Shown: positions 31,548-42,379, counted from the stretch's first letter. The stretch is 64,000 bases of DNA from Caenimonas koreensis DSM 17982 (GCF_009646335.1 NZ_WJBU01000016.1:1-64000), one strand, 5' to 3'. Notes: a model not told the origin generated them from the sequence alone. Made by a program: numbers and translations.

Positions 31548-32552
31548 ATGGATAGCCACCTCAATCGCCGCCTCGCCCTGGCCGCCGCCCTTTCGGTGGC
31601 ACTGCCGCTGAGCGCACTGCCGCTCGCAGCGCAGGCCCAGACCGCTTCTGCCGCCTATCCCACGAAGTCGATCACCATGGTCGTGCCCTTTCCGCCGGGC
31701 GGCCTCGCTGACCTGGTTGCCCGCCCTGTGGCCGAAGCCATGTCGCGCGACCTCGGCCAGCCCGTGGTGATCGAGAACAAGGGCGGCGCGGGCGGCGGCA
31801 TTGGCATGGCGCAAGTTGCCAAGGCAACGGCCGATGGCTACACGATCCTGATGGCGCTGTCGTCGTACAGCGTGATCCCCGAGGCCGACACGATCCTGGG
31901 CCGCGCGCAGATGTACAGCTTTGCTTCGCTGCGGCCGATCGCACGGTTCACGGCCGACCCCACGGTGCTCGCCGTGCGCGCCGAATCGCCGTGGAAGAGC
32001 GTCAAGGACTTTGTGGACGACGCGAAGAAGCGCCCCGGCGCGATCAACTACGGCTCGTCGGGCAACTACGGAACCATGCATGTGCCGATGGAAATCCTCG
32101 CGCAGAACGCCGGCATCAAGATGACGCACGTGCCGTTCACCGGCGCAGGGCCGGCGGTCGTTGCGCTGCTTGGCGGCCAGATCGATGCCGTGTCGTCAGG
32201 GCCAGCGACGGTGCTGCAGCACGTGAAGGCCGGCAAGCTGCGCGTGCTCGCGCATTGGGGCAGCGCGAAGCTCGACGCGCTGCCCGATGTGCCGTCGCTC
32301 AAGGACGCAGGCTTCAACGCTGAATATGCGCAGTGGTCGGGGCTGTTCATTCCTGCTGCAACGCCAGAGCCTGTTGCGCAGCGGTTGCGTGCTGCAGCGC
32401 GCGTTGCCGCCAATGACGACAAAGTCAAGCAGGTGATCCTCAACGCCGGCAGCCCGGTGCTCTACCAGGACACGCCCGACTTTGAAAAGTATGTGCAAGG
32501 CGATGTGCGCCGCATGTCCGATGTGGTGAAGAAAATCGGGAAGGTCGAGTGA
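31548..32552 (+). CDS. Bug/TctC-family periplasmic binding protein
   Basis: A 334-residue tripartite tricarboxylate binding protein. The start at 31548 follows CAGGAGAG. A Sec signal peptide (about 1-31, ending PLAAQAQ) precedes YPTKSITMVVPFPPGGLADLVARPVAEAMS (about 37-66), the conserved Bug N-terminus, and IENKGGAGGGIGMAQVAKATADGYTIL (about 76-102). These proteins bind carboxylates or other small acids and feed a TctAB permease. The next bug gene follows with a one-base stop/start overlap. No permease is adjacent. Confidence 0.92.
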   Translation: MDSHLNRRLALAAALSVALPLSALPLAAQAQTASAAYPTKSITMVVPFPPGGLADLVARPVAEAMSRDLGQPVVIENKGGAGGGIGMAQVAKATADGYTILMALSSYSVIPEADTILGRAQMYSFASLRPIARFTADPTVLAVRAESPWKSVKDFVDDAKKRPGAINYGSSGNYGTMHVPMEILAQNAGIKMTHVPFTGAGPAVVALLGGQIDAVSSGPATVLQHVKAGKLRVLAHWGSAKLDALPDVPSLKDAGFNAEYAQWSGLFIPAATPEPVAQRLRAAARVAANDDKVKQVILNAGSPVLYQDTPDFEKYVQGDVRRMSDVVKKIGKVE

Positions 32553-33553
32553 TGAACATGTCGATTCGCCTTTGGTCCGCGGCGCTAGCGCTGCTGTGCG
32601 CGTGCGCATCGCATGCACAGACGCAGGCACAGGCTCAGACGCAGCCACCAGCACAGGCGTGGCCCGCGCGTGCGGTTCGCATCGTGGTCCCCTTCGCTGC
32701 TGGCGGGCCAGCCGACAACTACGCGCGGTTCATCGCGCAGCGGCTGCAGGAGTCGCTCGGCCAGTCGTTCGTGATCGACAACAAGCCGGGCGGCGGCTCG
32801 GTGCTCGGCACGGACATCGTGGCGAAGTCGCCCGCTGACGGCTACACGCTGCTCTTGATGTCGAACACGCACACGGTGAATGAAACACTGATGGCCGCCA
32901 AGCCGTTCGTGCTGATGCGCGACTTCGTGGGCATCGCGCCGATCAACTATTCCGACCTGGTGCTGGTCGCCCACCCTTCGGTGCCCGCGAACAACCTCAA
33001 GGATCTGCTGCGCCTGGCGAAGGAGCGGCCGGGCAAGCTGAACTACGCGTCGTCCGGCCCGGGCACGCCGTATCACATGGCCGGCGAGCTCTTCAAGAGC
33101 ATGGCCGGTGTGTACCTCGTCCACATTCCGTATCGCGGCAGCTCCGGCGCGCGCACCGACGTGATGGGTGGGCAGGTTGACTTGATGTTCGATGCCGTCA
33201 CCACGATGGCTGAGGTGGTGCGTGCAGGCAAGGTCAAAGCCATTGCCACGACAGGCCTGCAGCGCTCCAACGTGCTGCCCGATGTGCCCACCGTGCACGA
33301 GTCGGGCGTGCCGAATTACGAAGCCACGATCTGGCTCGGACTGATGGCACCCAAAGGCACGCCGCCGGCCATCGTTGCGAGGTTGAATGAAGCCGTGTCG
33401 AAGATCGCGAGCCAGCCCGACGTGAAGCAGCAGTGGGGCAAGCAGGGCGCGACGCCCATGGTGATGTCGCCCACTGTGTTCGAGAAATACCTGCAGGACG
33501 ACATCGCGAAGTGGTCGCGCGTGATCAAGACGGCCAACATCAAGGCGGAGTGA
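32552..33553 (+). CDS. Bug/TctC-family periplasmic binding protein
   Basis: A 333-residue paralogue of the preceding protein. It has a signal peptide with a Gln/Ala-rich extension (residues 1-31, QTQAQAQTQPPAQ) and the Bug motifs [58 protein letters not shown] and [24 protein letters not shown]. The ATG overlaps the stop of the upstream bug gene by one base (TGATG), so translation is coupled. Two co-translated Bug proteins suggest two related ligands. The downstream ModA-like gene starts one base after its stop. Confidence 0.92.
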   Translation: MNMSIRLWSAALALLCACASHAQTQAQAQTQPPAQAWPARAVRIVVPFAAGGPADNYARFIAQRLQESLGQSFVIDNKPGGGSVLGTDIVAKSPADGYTLLLMSNTHTVNETLMAAKPFVLMRDFVGIAPINYSDLVLVAHPSVPANNLKDLLRLAKERPGKLNYASSGPGTPYHMAGELFKSMAGVYLVHIPYRGSSGARTDVMGGQVDLMFDAVTTMAEVVRAGKVKAIATTGLQRSNVLPDVPTVHESGVPNYEATIWLGLMAPKGTPPAIVARLNEAVSKIASQPDVKQQWGKQGATPMVMSPTVFEKYLQDDIAKWSRVIKTANIKAE

Positions 33554-33554
33554 A

Positions 33555-34256
33555 GTGGTTCAACGCATCAGGCTTTTGAGTGGTGGCGCAGCGCAAGGGT
33601 TGGTGGGGCAGTTGCAGCAGCGCTTGCTGCACGAAGCCGGGGTTGTTGTCGAGGGCACGTTCAACGCGGTGGGTGCGATGCGCGACAAGCTGCTCGCAGG
33701 CGAGCCGTGCGACGCGCTGATCCTCACGCAGCAACTGATAGCCCAGCTCGTCGCCGACGGTCATGTGGTTGCCGGCAGTGATGTGGCTGTGGGAGTTGTG
33801 CGCACGGGTGTTGCCGTCAAGGCGGGTGCGCGCGTGCCGGATGTGTCGGGCCCTGAGGCACTGCGCGCTGCACTGCTCGCGGCTGACGGCATCTACTTTC
33901 CCGACCCGTTGAAGGCGACTGCGGGGATTCACTTCATGAAGGTGCTGCGCACGCTCGGCATCGCCGACGAGCTGGGCCCGCGTCTGCGCGCGTTCCCGAA
34001 TGGCGCGACAGCGATGCGCGAGATGGCCGGAGCGGCTGAGGCAGGCGTGATCGGCTGCACGCAGGTCACGGAAATCCTCTACACGCCAGGCGTGCAACTG
34101 GCCGATGTGCTGCCGAAGGAATTCGAGCTGGCGACGGTTTACACCGCCGGTGTCTGCTCGAAGGCGCAGCAACCGCAAGCAGCGGCTGCATTCATCGCGA
34201 TGCTCGCGGGCGTCGAGGCGAAGGCCGTGCGCGAAGCGGGCGGCTTCGAGGCCTGA
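33555..34256 (+). CDS. ModA-like substrate-binding-domain protein without signal peptide
   Basis: A 233-residue type 2 periplasmic-binding fold protein, similar to molybdate-binding ModA-type proteins. It runs IRLLSGGAAQGLVGQLQQRLLHEAG, then FNAVGAMRDKLLAGEPCDALILTQQLIAQL (about 35-64), and VLRTLGIADELGPRLRAFPNGATAMREMAGAAEAGVIGCTQVTEIL. ModA begins with a signal peptide, but this protein starts directly at the mature fold at a GTG (33555). It may therefore act in the cytoplasm, or the true start may have been missed. It is in one transcript with two Bug genes. Its ligand is unknown. Confidence 0.75.
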   Translation: MVQRIRLLSGGAAQGLVGQLQQRLLHEAGVVVEGTFNAVGAMRDKLLAGEPCDALILTQQLIAQLVADGHVVAGSDVAVGVVRTGVAVKAGARVPDVSGPEALRAALLAADGIYFPDPLKATAGIHFMKVLRTLGIADELGPRLRAFPNGATAMREMAGAAEAGVIGCTQVTEILYTPGVQLADVLPKEFELATVYTAGVCSKAQQPQAAAAFIAMLAGVEAKAVREAGGFEA

Positions 34257-34266
34257 GCACTGGGCC

Positions 34267-34476
34267 CTAGCAGCCTGCGCGCACGCCGAAGCGGCGCAGG
34301 ATGATCTCCAGCGGGCACCACTTGGTGAGCGAGCTTTGCAGCAGGTTGGCACCGACGAATGCCGTGAACGCGAGCCACCACTGGCTCACGAACAACGGGC
34401 TGCCCGGCACACCCAGCAACAGCGAAACGAGGATGAACGTGCCCGCGAACAGGCGAACGATTTGCCATGAGGTCAT
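34267..34476 (-). CDS. DUF2892 (YgaP-type) small membrane protein
   Basis: A 69-residue protein with two hydrophobic helices (about 8-24 and 33-47) and the DUF2892 signature: WQIVRLFAGTFILVSLLLG, then NLLQSSLTKWCPLEIILRRFGV, with the conserved Cys in KWCP. AAGGAG precedes the ATG, and the ATG overlaps the stop of the RND transporter gene (ATGA), so translation is coupled. DUF2892 domains occur on rhodanese-type YgaP. Here it is a stand-alone domain linked to an efflux pump. Confidence 0.85.
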   Translation of the reverse strand: MTSWQIVRLFAGTFILVSLLLGVPGSPLFVSQWWLAFTAFVGANLLQSSLTKWCPLEIILRRFGVRAGC

Positions 34477-37400
34477 GAAGAAGCTCCTTGGGTAGTTAAC
34501 GTGGTGCGGCTGCGCGCCTGGCGGCTCGCAGCTGCGAAATACAGCAACGGAATCACCACGAGCGTGAGCAGCGTGCTCACCATGATTCCGAAGATGAGCG
34601 AGATGGCGAGCCCGCCGAAAATCGGGTCGTCCAGGATGAACAGCGCACCCAGCATGGCCGCCAGTGCCGTGAGCAAGATCGGTTGCGCGCGCGTTGCGGC
34701 TGATGCCACCACGGCTTCTTTCAGCGCCATGCCCTGCGCCTGCTTCAGGTGGATGAAGTCCACCAGCAGGATCGAGTTGCGCACGATGATGCCGGCCAGC
34801 GCGATCATGCCGATCATGCTCGTCGCCGTGAACTGAGCGCCGAACAAAGCATGGCCCGGCATCACGCCAATGATCGTCAGCGGAATGGGCGCCATGATGA
34901 TCAGCGGCACGAGGTAAGAGCCGAACTGAGCGACGACCAGCAGGTAAATCAGCACCAGGCCGACGGCATAGGCCGCCCCCATGTCGCGGAAGGTTTCGTA
35001 CGTGACTTGCCACTCGCCATCCCACTTCAGCGCGTATTCACGATACGCGTCTGCAGGTTGAGCGATGAAGTATTCCTGCAGCGTACCGCCGCCTGGCACT
35101 GCCAACGACTTGAGTTCGCTTCGCATGCGGAACATGCCGTAGAGCGGGCTGTCGAGCTGGCCGGCCATGTCGCCCGTCACGTAGTTCACGGCCAGCAAGT
35201 CCTTGTGGTGCACAGGCTGCTCGCGCAGCGTGTCGCTCACCGTCACCAGCTCGCGAATCGGAACCACTTGCCCGGCAGAGCCGCGCACGCCGAGTTGCAA
35301 CAGTGCGTCGATATCGCCTTGCGCTTGCGCGGGCAGTTGCAGGACAGCCGCAGCCGGGTACTTGCTCTCGTCGCGCAGGAACGCCGCTTCGTCCCCCGCG
35401 AGGCCCACGCGCAAGGTGGAGACCACCGCCTGCTGCGACACGCCCAGCGCAGCGGCCTTGCGCCTGTCCACCAGCAATAGCTTGCGCGGCGCGAGTGCGA
35501 TGCTGCTGTCGTCCACATCGACGACACCTGGTGTGCGCTCGAAGATCGCGCGCACGTCTTTCGCGACGGCGCGGCGCCCCTCGGCTGTGGGGCCATACAC
35601 CTCCGCGACGATAGGCGCGAGCACGGGCGGGCCGGGTGGCACTTCCACCAGCTTGACGTTCGCGCCCAGGCGCAGGCCGATGGCCTGCAACTGCGGCCGC
35701 AGGCGCATCACGATCGCGTGGCTTTGCTCGTGGCGCATCGATTTGTCGGCGAGGTTGACTTGCAGGTCGCCCACCTCGCCGCCTGCGCGCAGGTAGTACT
35801 GCCGCAGCAGCCCATTGAAGTTGATGGGCGCTGCCAGGCCCGCATACGCTTCATAGTCCACCACCTCAGGCTGCTGCGCGAGGAACGCGCCCAGTTCGCG
35901 CAGCACACCGGCTGTCTTTTCAAGTGGCGTGCCGGCAGGCATATCAACCACCACCTGGAATTCCGACTTGTTGTCGAACGGCAGCATCTTGAGCACCACC
36001 AGCCCGAGCGCGGGCAATGCGACGGATACGGCGATCGACACGCCGATCGCAAAAGCAAGCCACCTGCGATTGCGCGAGCCGCGCGTGTCATCCAGCAAAG
36101 GCGTGTACACACGCGCTGCCACGCGCTCGATCCACTGCGCCACTCGCGCGGGCGGATGCGCAGTGCCGGTGGAAGGCTTCATCCACAGGCGAGCCAGCCA
36201 TGGCGTGACGGTAAAGGCCACGATGAGCGAGAGCAACATGCCCATGCTCGCATTGATCGGGATCGGGCTCATGTAAGGCCCCATCAGCCCCGAGACGAAA
36301 GCCATTGGCAGTAGCGCAGCGATGACGGTGAGCGTCGCGAGAATCGTCGGGCCGCCGACCTCATCGACAGCGCCGGGGATCAACTGCGCGAGCGATCGCT
36401 CAGGGTGAAGCGCCTGGTGCCGGTGGATGTTCTCGACCACGACGATGGCGTCGTCCACCAGCACGCCAATCGAGAAGATCAGCGCGAAGAGCGACACACG
36501 GTTGAGCGTGAAGCCCCAGGCCCACGAAGCAAACAACGTCACCGTGAGCGTGAGCACCACGGCGGCGCCAACGATGGCGGCCTCGCGGCGGCCCAGTGCC
36601 ACGAACACGAGCGCGACAACACAGGCGGTGGCGAACAGCAGCTTTTCGATGAGCTTCATCGCCTTGTCGTTGGCTGTTTTGCCGTAGTTGCGCGTCTGCG
36701 CTACGTCAACGGCCTTCGGGATGAGCGTGTTGCGCAGCTGGTCGGTGCGACGCACGACGGCGTCTGCGACATCGATCGCGTTCTCGCCGGGCTTCTTGGT
36801 GACTTGCACCGTGACTGCGGGAAACTCCGCGCGCTCTTTGGCGACGCCATGCCACACGTAATGCGTTGCAGGCGGTGCGCCATCGCGGATCGTCGCGACT
36901 TCACGCAGGTCCACAGGCCGGCCATTGCGCACGGCGACGACGAGGTCGCCCAGGTCGCGCGCGTCGCGAAGATAGGGGCCCGCTTCGAGTGCAATCGCGC
37001 GGTTGCCTGCCAGCAGGTCACCCAGCGGAAGGCCGAGGTTGGCGGATTGCAGCGCCTGCCGCATTTCCGCGACCGTCACGCCCGAGCCGGCCATGCGCTG
37101 CGGGTCGAGCTCGACGATCACGGCCCTGCCCGGCCCGCCGAGCGTCGTCACTTCGCGTGTGCCCGCCACGCGCTTGAGGTCTGCCTCCAGGCTATGGGCA
37201 ACCGTCTCGAGTTCACGCGGGCCGATGGCAGCGTCGCGCGAGAAGAGGGTCAAGGTCACGATGGGGACATCGTCGATGCCCTTGGGCTTGATGATCGGCT
37301 GGCCCACGCCCAAGCCGGCGGGCAACCAGTCAGCATGCGAATTCACGGTGTCGTACAGCCGCACCAGCGCCTCGGTGCGCGGCACGCCGACCTTGTACTG

Positions 37401-37730
37401 CACTGTCACGACAGCCACGCCCGGGCGCGAAACGGACATGACGTGTTCAATACCGGCGATCTGCGCGAGCACTTGTTCGGCGGGACCCGCCACCATCTGC
37501 TCCACATCGCGAACCGACGCACCAGGAAACGGGATGATGACATTGGCCATCGTCACGTTGATCTGCGGCTCTTCCTCACGCGGCGTGACGATCACGGCGA
37601 ACACGCCGAGCAGCAACGCCACCAGCGCGAGCAAGGGCGTGATTTGCGCATGCAGGAAGAACGCTGCGATGCGGCCGGAGACACCGAGGCGTGGGCTGGG
37701 GCGCATCTGGGATGTTGTGGGGGTTGTCAT
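34473..37730 (-). CDS. RND-family efflux permease
   Basis: A 1085-residue inner-membrane transporter, the usual RND size. The N-terminal helix (about 22-45) is followed by PREEEPQINVTMANVIIPFPGASVRDVEQMV. Two large periplasmic loops and two helix clusters follow. FSIGVLVDDAIVVVENIHRH (about 421-440) contains the TM4 acidic residues that relay protons. It is driven by the proton gradient and works with the periplasmic adaptor encoded upstream; the outer-membrane channel gene is not in the operon. The order is adaptor, RND, DUF2892. Regulation by the divergent ArsR gene is likely. The substrate may be an oxidant or toxic organic compound and is not clearly a metal. Confidence 0.92.
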   Translation of the reverse strand: MTTPTTSQMRPSPRLGVSGRIAAFFLHAQITPLLALVALLLGVFAVIVTPREEEPQINVTMANVIIPFPGASVRDVEQMVAGPAEQVLAQIAGIEHVMSVSRPGVAVVTVQYKVGVPRTEALVRLYDTVNSHADWLPAGLGVGQPIIKPKGIDDVPIVTLTLFSRDAAIGPRELETVAHSLEADLKRVAGTREVTTLGGPGRAVIVELDPQRMAGSGVTVAEMRQALQSANLGLPLGDLLAGNRAIALEAGPYLRDARDLGDLVVAVRNGRPVDLREVATIRDGAPPATHYVWHGVAKERAEFPAVTVQVTKKPGENAIDVADAVVRRTDQLRNTLIPKAVDVAQTRNYGKTANDKAMKLIEKLLFATACVVALVFVALGRREAAIVGAAVVLTLTVTLFASWAWGFTLNRVSLFALIFSIGVLVDDAIVVVENIHRHQALHPERSLAQLIPGAVDEVGGPTILATLTVIAALLPMAFVSGLMGPYMSPIPINASMGMLLSLIVAFTVTPWLARLWMKPSTGTAHPPARVAQWIERVAARVYTPLLDDTRGSRNRRWLAFAIGVSIAVSVALPALGLVVLKMLPFDNKSEFQVVVDMPAGTPLEKTAGVLRELGAFLAQQPEVVDYEAYAGLAAPINFNGLLRQYYLRAGGEVGDLQVNLADKSMRHEQSHAIVMRLRPQLQAIGLRLGANVKLVEVPPGPPVLAPIVAEVYGPTAEGRRAVAKDVRAIFERTPGVVDVDDSSIALAPRKLLLVDRRKAAALGVSQQAVVSTLRVGLAGDEAAFLRDESKYPAAAVLQLPAQAQGDIDALLQLGVRGSAGQVVPIRELVTVSDTLREQPVHHKDLLAVNYVTGDMAGQLDSPLYGMFRMRSELKSLAVPGGGTLQEYFIAQPADAYREYALKWDGEWQVTYETFRDMGAAYAVGLVLIYLLVVAQFGSYLVPLIIMAPIPLTIIGVMPGHALFGAQFTATSMIGMIALAGIIVRNSILLVDFIHLKQAQGMALKEAVVASAATRAQPILLTALAAMLGALFILDDPIFGGLAISLIFGIMVSTLLTLVVIPLLYFAAASRQARSRTTLTTQGASS

Positions 37731-37776
37731 GGGCGCTGAGGCGTGTGTGCTGTGAGGTCAGTGCGTGCTTGCGAGC

Positions 37777-38928
37777 TCAACGTCGCTGGGCCGCTGCCTG
37801 CGGATCGAGCGCGACCCGCTCGCCCGCAGAAATACCTGCCAGCACCTCAGTGCGCTCACCCTCCGCGCGGCCCACGCGCACCTGCCGCAGCAGCGCGCGC
37901 CCGCCTTCGCCAACGACATACACGGCGGTGAGCTCGCCCTGGCGCCACAGCGCTTGTGAAGGAATGAACAAGCGTGCTGGCGCGCCTTCGACGGTGAGCG
38001 GCATCCAGATGCGCGCGAACATGCCGGGCCGCACGGCGCTTCCCGCCGGCAGGTCGAGCCGCACTTCGAGCGTGTGGCTGGCCGGATCGACAGCCGGGAG
38101 CACCTGCACGTTCAACGGGACGACCCGCGCCGGCTGCGCGCCGCGGATTTCCACCTGGGGCAACTGGCCGGGTGCAAGCGCCGCCGCTGCTGATTCGGGC
38201 ACTGCCGCACTCACGCGCAGCGCACGCGGGTCATAGACGGTCATCAGCGCGCGACCGGGCATCGCCATGTCGCCCACCACTGCCGCCACCTCGGCAACCA
38301 CGCCGTCGTACGGAGCGCGCAGCACGTGGAAGTCGGTCTGCGTGTTGGCGGCACCAGCGGAAGCGAGCTGTGAGGCCGCGCCTGCGACTGTTGATTTGTA
38401 TTGCGCTTCCGCCCGGTCGAGCGCGGCCTGGCTGATGAAGTTCTGCTTGAACAGCGCCCTCTGCCGCTCCAGTTCGCGCGTGGCCACTTCCTGCTCGGCG
38501 CGTGCGGCGCCGACTTGCGCGGTGGCAGCGGCCGCGGTCTGCTGGGCAGCGCGTGCATCAATGCGCAGCAGCACCTGGCCTGCACGCACCGTATCGCCTG
38601 CCTTGACTTCGATGGCGACGACGGCACCGGACACCTGCGCCGCAACGCTGGTCTGGCGCACGGCCTGCACGAGGCCATCGAATGCAGCAGTTTGCGATCC
38701 GCCTGCCGCCGTGGCAATCGCAACTTGCAAGGCGGGCAGATCCTGCGCCGCCGAGCCGGTCTGCGCGACAGGAGCCGTTGAGGGCGCGAACGCACGTATC
38801 GCCAGAAGTACAGCACCGACGAGCACGACGCCAGCCACGGCCCACGCGGCAACGGGCCGCCGCGCAACCACGCGAGGGCGGGAATCAATAGACGGTTGGG
38901 TCGGCAGTGCAGTCGTCATTTCTGTCAT
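37777..38928 (-). CDS. RND efflux periplasmic adaptor (membrane fusion protein)
   Basis: A 383-residue adaptor. A membrane anchor lies at about 27-48. The lipoyl-like half (AAQVSGAVVAIEVKAGDTVRAGQVLLRID, about 95-123) is followed by an alpha-hairpin (about 128-198), the second lipoyl half with FHVLRAPYDGVVAEVAAVVGD (about 205-225) and beta-barrel segments. Such proteins bridge the RND pump to an outer-membrane channel. Two start codons four residues apart are possible (38928 and 38916), neither with a good ribosome-binding site. It is the first gene of the efflux operon, 100 bases from the divergent arsR-type gene. Confidence 0.9.
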   Translation of the reverse strand: MTEMTTALPTQPSIDSRPRVVARRPVAAWAVAGVVLVGAVLLAIRAFAPSTAPVAQTGSAAQDLPALQVAIATAAGGSQTAAFDGLVQAVRQTSVAAQVSGAVVAIEVKAGDTVRAGQVLLRIDARAAQQTAAAATAQVGAARAEQEVATRELERQRALFKQNFISQAALDRAEAQYKSTVAGAASQLASAGAANTQTDFHVLRAPYDGVVAEVAAVVGDMAMPGRALMTVYDPRALRVSAAVPESAAAALAPGQLPQVEIRGAQPARVVPLNVQVLPAVDPASHTLEVRLDLPAGSAVRPGMFARIWMPLTVEGAPARLFIPSQALWRQGELTAVYVVGEGGRALLRQVRVGRAEGERTEVLAGISAGERVALDPQAAAQRR

Positions 38929-38956
38929 GGGTGACTTTGTTGGACCATTGATCTAT

Positions 38957-38978
38957 TATTCAATTACATAGTTAAATA
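38957..38978. promoter_or_regulatory. Candidate ArsR-family operator
   Basis: TATTCAATTA-CA-TAGTTAAATA is an imperfect 22-base dyad (8 of 10 arm positions pair) in the AT-rich gap between the divergent adaptor and arsR-type genes. Its position and AT-rich sequence suit an ArsR/SmtB-family repressor site that would control both directions. Confidence 0.45.
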
Positions 38979-39027
38979 GTCAAGCAACTACAATCTGACG
39001 ACTCCGTGGAAGGCAAGGAAAGAAGCA

Positions 39028-39402
39028 ATGGAAGGTCTCTCACCCGCGGCGATGGAGCAGGTGGCCGCGTATTTCCAGGCGCTGGCCGAGCCGACTCGCC
39101 TGCAAATCCTGAATCTGCTGCGCTCGGGCGAGCGCAATGTCGGCGAGATTGCGGCCGAGCTGGGGCACACGTCGGCCAATGTGTCGCGGCACCTGTCGGT
39201 GCTGACGCAGCGCGGCCTCGCGCAGCGCGAGGGCCGCGGCACGTCGGTGTACTACCGCATTGCTGACCCCGGCGTGTTCGCGCTATGCGACCTGGTATGC
39301 GGCTCGATCGCGCGCCAGCACGAATCGGCGGCGCGCGAGAGCCAGGTTTTCATTGCCAGCGCGAAGCGCGCCACGCGCACGGCGCGGCGCGCAGCGAAGT
39401 AG
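39028..39402 (+). CDS. ArsR-family transcriptional regulator
   Basis: A 124-residue winged-helix protein. AVAAYFQALAEPTRLQILNLLRSGERNVGEIAAELGHTSANVSRHLSVLTQRGLAQREGRGTSVYYRIADPGVF spans the whole ArsR fold (about 8-80), with EIAAELGHTSANVSRHL as recognition helix. The metal-binding CXC of ArsR itself is absent. The only cysteines are Cys91 and Cys95 (ALCDLVCGSI), placed like those of the thiol-sensing SoxR/BigR subgroup. GGAAAG precedes the start. It probably represses the divergent efflux operon and responds to oxidants or sulfur species rather than arsenic. Confidence 0.88.
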   Translation: MEGLSPAAMEQVAAYFQALAEPTRLQILNLLRSGERNVGEIAAELGHTSANVSRHLSVLTQRGLAQREGRGTSVYYRIADPGVFALCDLVCGSIARQHESAARESQVFIASAKRATRTARRAAK

Positions 39403-39447
39403 TCGCCCTGCGCTGGGCTGCGCACGTGGCGCAGCTTCTGCCGGTCG

Positions 39448-41358
<1,911 letters not shown>

Positions 41359-41533
41359 GGATTAGTTGCAATCGTGACAAATTGGACGGGCCGCCGATTT
41401 TGACGGGCCCTGCACCGGCGAAGGAAGAGCACACCGGCAAGCCGCTGGTTACAGTAGCCGCCGGAACTTCCTCACCAGCCTGGATTTTCGTCCAAAACGC
41501 AGCAGGACTTCCTGCAGACACCACGCACTCATC

Positions 41534-41770
41534 ATGAACATCGACCTGCTGCCACTGAGCGCCTTGGCCCTTGAAACCTGGGGCACGCATGTTGCCGGCT
41601 GCGACGCCGTCCACACGTTGACGCTGCAGCATGGTCAAAACCCGGTCGTTCCTGTCGACGAAGAAATGGCCGGCATCGCCATCGCGGGGCGCGCTGCTCA
41701 TCCATACCCCGCCCAGTTGCATGTCACGGTTGACTTTGCCAGCCGCGAGGCCATCACCGTCACGTTCTGA
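41534..41770 (+). CDS. Small hypothetical protein
   Basis: A 78-residue protein (MNIDLLPLSALALETWGTHVAGCDAVHTL, ending FASREAITVTF) with no membrane segment and regular strand-like spacing in the second half. No family is recognised. It is divergent from htpG and followed by a very strong bidirectional terminator hairpin, which supports it being a real transcript end. It may be part of the htpG upstream region instead. Confidence 0.5.
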   Translation: MNIDLLPLSALALETWGTHVAGCDAVHTLTLQHGQNPVVPVDEEMAGIAIAGRAAHPYPAQLHVTVDFASREAITVTF

Positions 41771-41780
41771 CCGGTCAAGC

Positions 41781-41822
41781 TGCCAAACAAAAAGCGCCCC
41801 ACGGGGCGCTTTTTGTTTGGCA
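41781..41822. terminator. Strong bidirectional intrinsic terminator
   Basis: A 20-base arm (TGCCAAACAAAAAGCGCCCC) is followed two bases later by its perfect complement. The GC core (AAGCGCCCC/GGGGCGCTT) is flanked by A-tract and T-tract on both sides (TTTTTGTTTGG after the hairpin), so it can terminate transcription from either direction. It separates the small plus-strand gene from the converging secreted-protein gene. Confidence 0.9.
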
Positions 41823-41848
41823 GGCGGCGACAGGCGCCGCATGACTTC

Positions 41849-42142
41849 TTACAGGCCGCCGGCTTCGCCGTAGCCGATCTGGCCCAGGCGAACAGCTTCG
41901 ATGGCTTGTGCGCGCACCGTGCGGACTTCGGTGGAAGTCTTCATCGGCTCCATCACTTTGGAGGCAGCCGGAATGGTGCTGTGCGACTTCGCTTCGACGA
42001 TGGCTTCTGCCTTCACTTCAGCGACGGGGCGCGTCGAGGTGAATTGCAGCGCGAATTGCGATGCATCTGCTTCGTCAGCGCGAACGCCGGCGGATGCGAT
42101 GGCTGCGAATGCGGCGACGGCGAGGATGGCTTTGGAATTCAT
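41849..42142 (-). CDS. Small secreted DUF4148-like protein
   Basis: A 97-residue protein with a clear Sec signal (MNSKAILAVAAFAAIASAGVRA, about 1-22) and a mature part of about 75 residues. It contains TSTRPVAEVKAEAI and a C-terminal RTVRAQAIEAVRLGQIGYGE, a repeated basic/acidic helix pattern. Such proteins (DUF4148-like) are abundant in Burkholderiales periplasm, with unknown function. A minus-10-like TACAGT is preceded at 11 bases by four TTA repeats with 11-base spacing, also present before the qseBC-like operon, so the two are probably controlled together. Confidence 0.75.
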   Translation of the reverse strand: MNSKAILAVAAFAAIASAGVRADEADASQFALQFTSTRPVAEVKAEAIVEAKSHSTIPAASKVMEPMKTSTEVRTVRAQAIEAVRLGQIGYGEAGGL

Positions 42143-42223
42143 GATGGACCTTTCAGTGTGGACAAGTGAGTGAACTTCGGTTGTTGCGGGTGCTTTGTTT
42201 GTTCCTGCATCAACCGTGATGTC

Positions 42224-42277
42224 ACTGTAGGTTTTGGCCTTTAGCTGGTCCTTAGGGGTTGCTTAGGTGTGAGTTAG
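42224..42277 (-). promoter_or_regulatory. Phased TTA box and promoter of the DUF4148-like gene
   Basis: TTA occurs at 42241, 42252, 42263 and 42274 on the plus strand, each 11 bases apart (contexts TTTAG, CTTAG, CTTAG and GTTAG). On the minus strand, 11 bases after the last repeat, CCTACAGT supplies a minus-10-like TACAGT (42224-42229). The same spacing and the same CCTACAGT occur at 44718-44748 before the qseBC-like operon. This fits direct-repeat binding by an OmpR-family regulator standing in for the minus-35. Confidence 0.6.
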
Positions 42278-42379
42278 CGCTTGTCTTTTCTTTGCGCTGC
42301 TGTTCGGGGTAGGCTGCGAACGGCGGGTGGCCGGCGGCCGCGGCACCGCCCTGAATAACAAGAGTGCGCAAGAACGAAG

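Noticed and set aside
39417..39435. GCTGCGC/GCGCAGC hairpin after the arsR-type gene considered as a terminator
   Set aside because: Only 7 base pairs with no T-tract in GC-rich DNA; such hairpins arise often by chance.
41360..41530. Sigma-32 heat-shock promoter for htpG
   Set aside because: No good CTTGAAA and CCCCAT pair at proper spacing was found on the minus strand, so no promoter is claimed.
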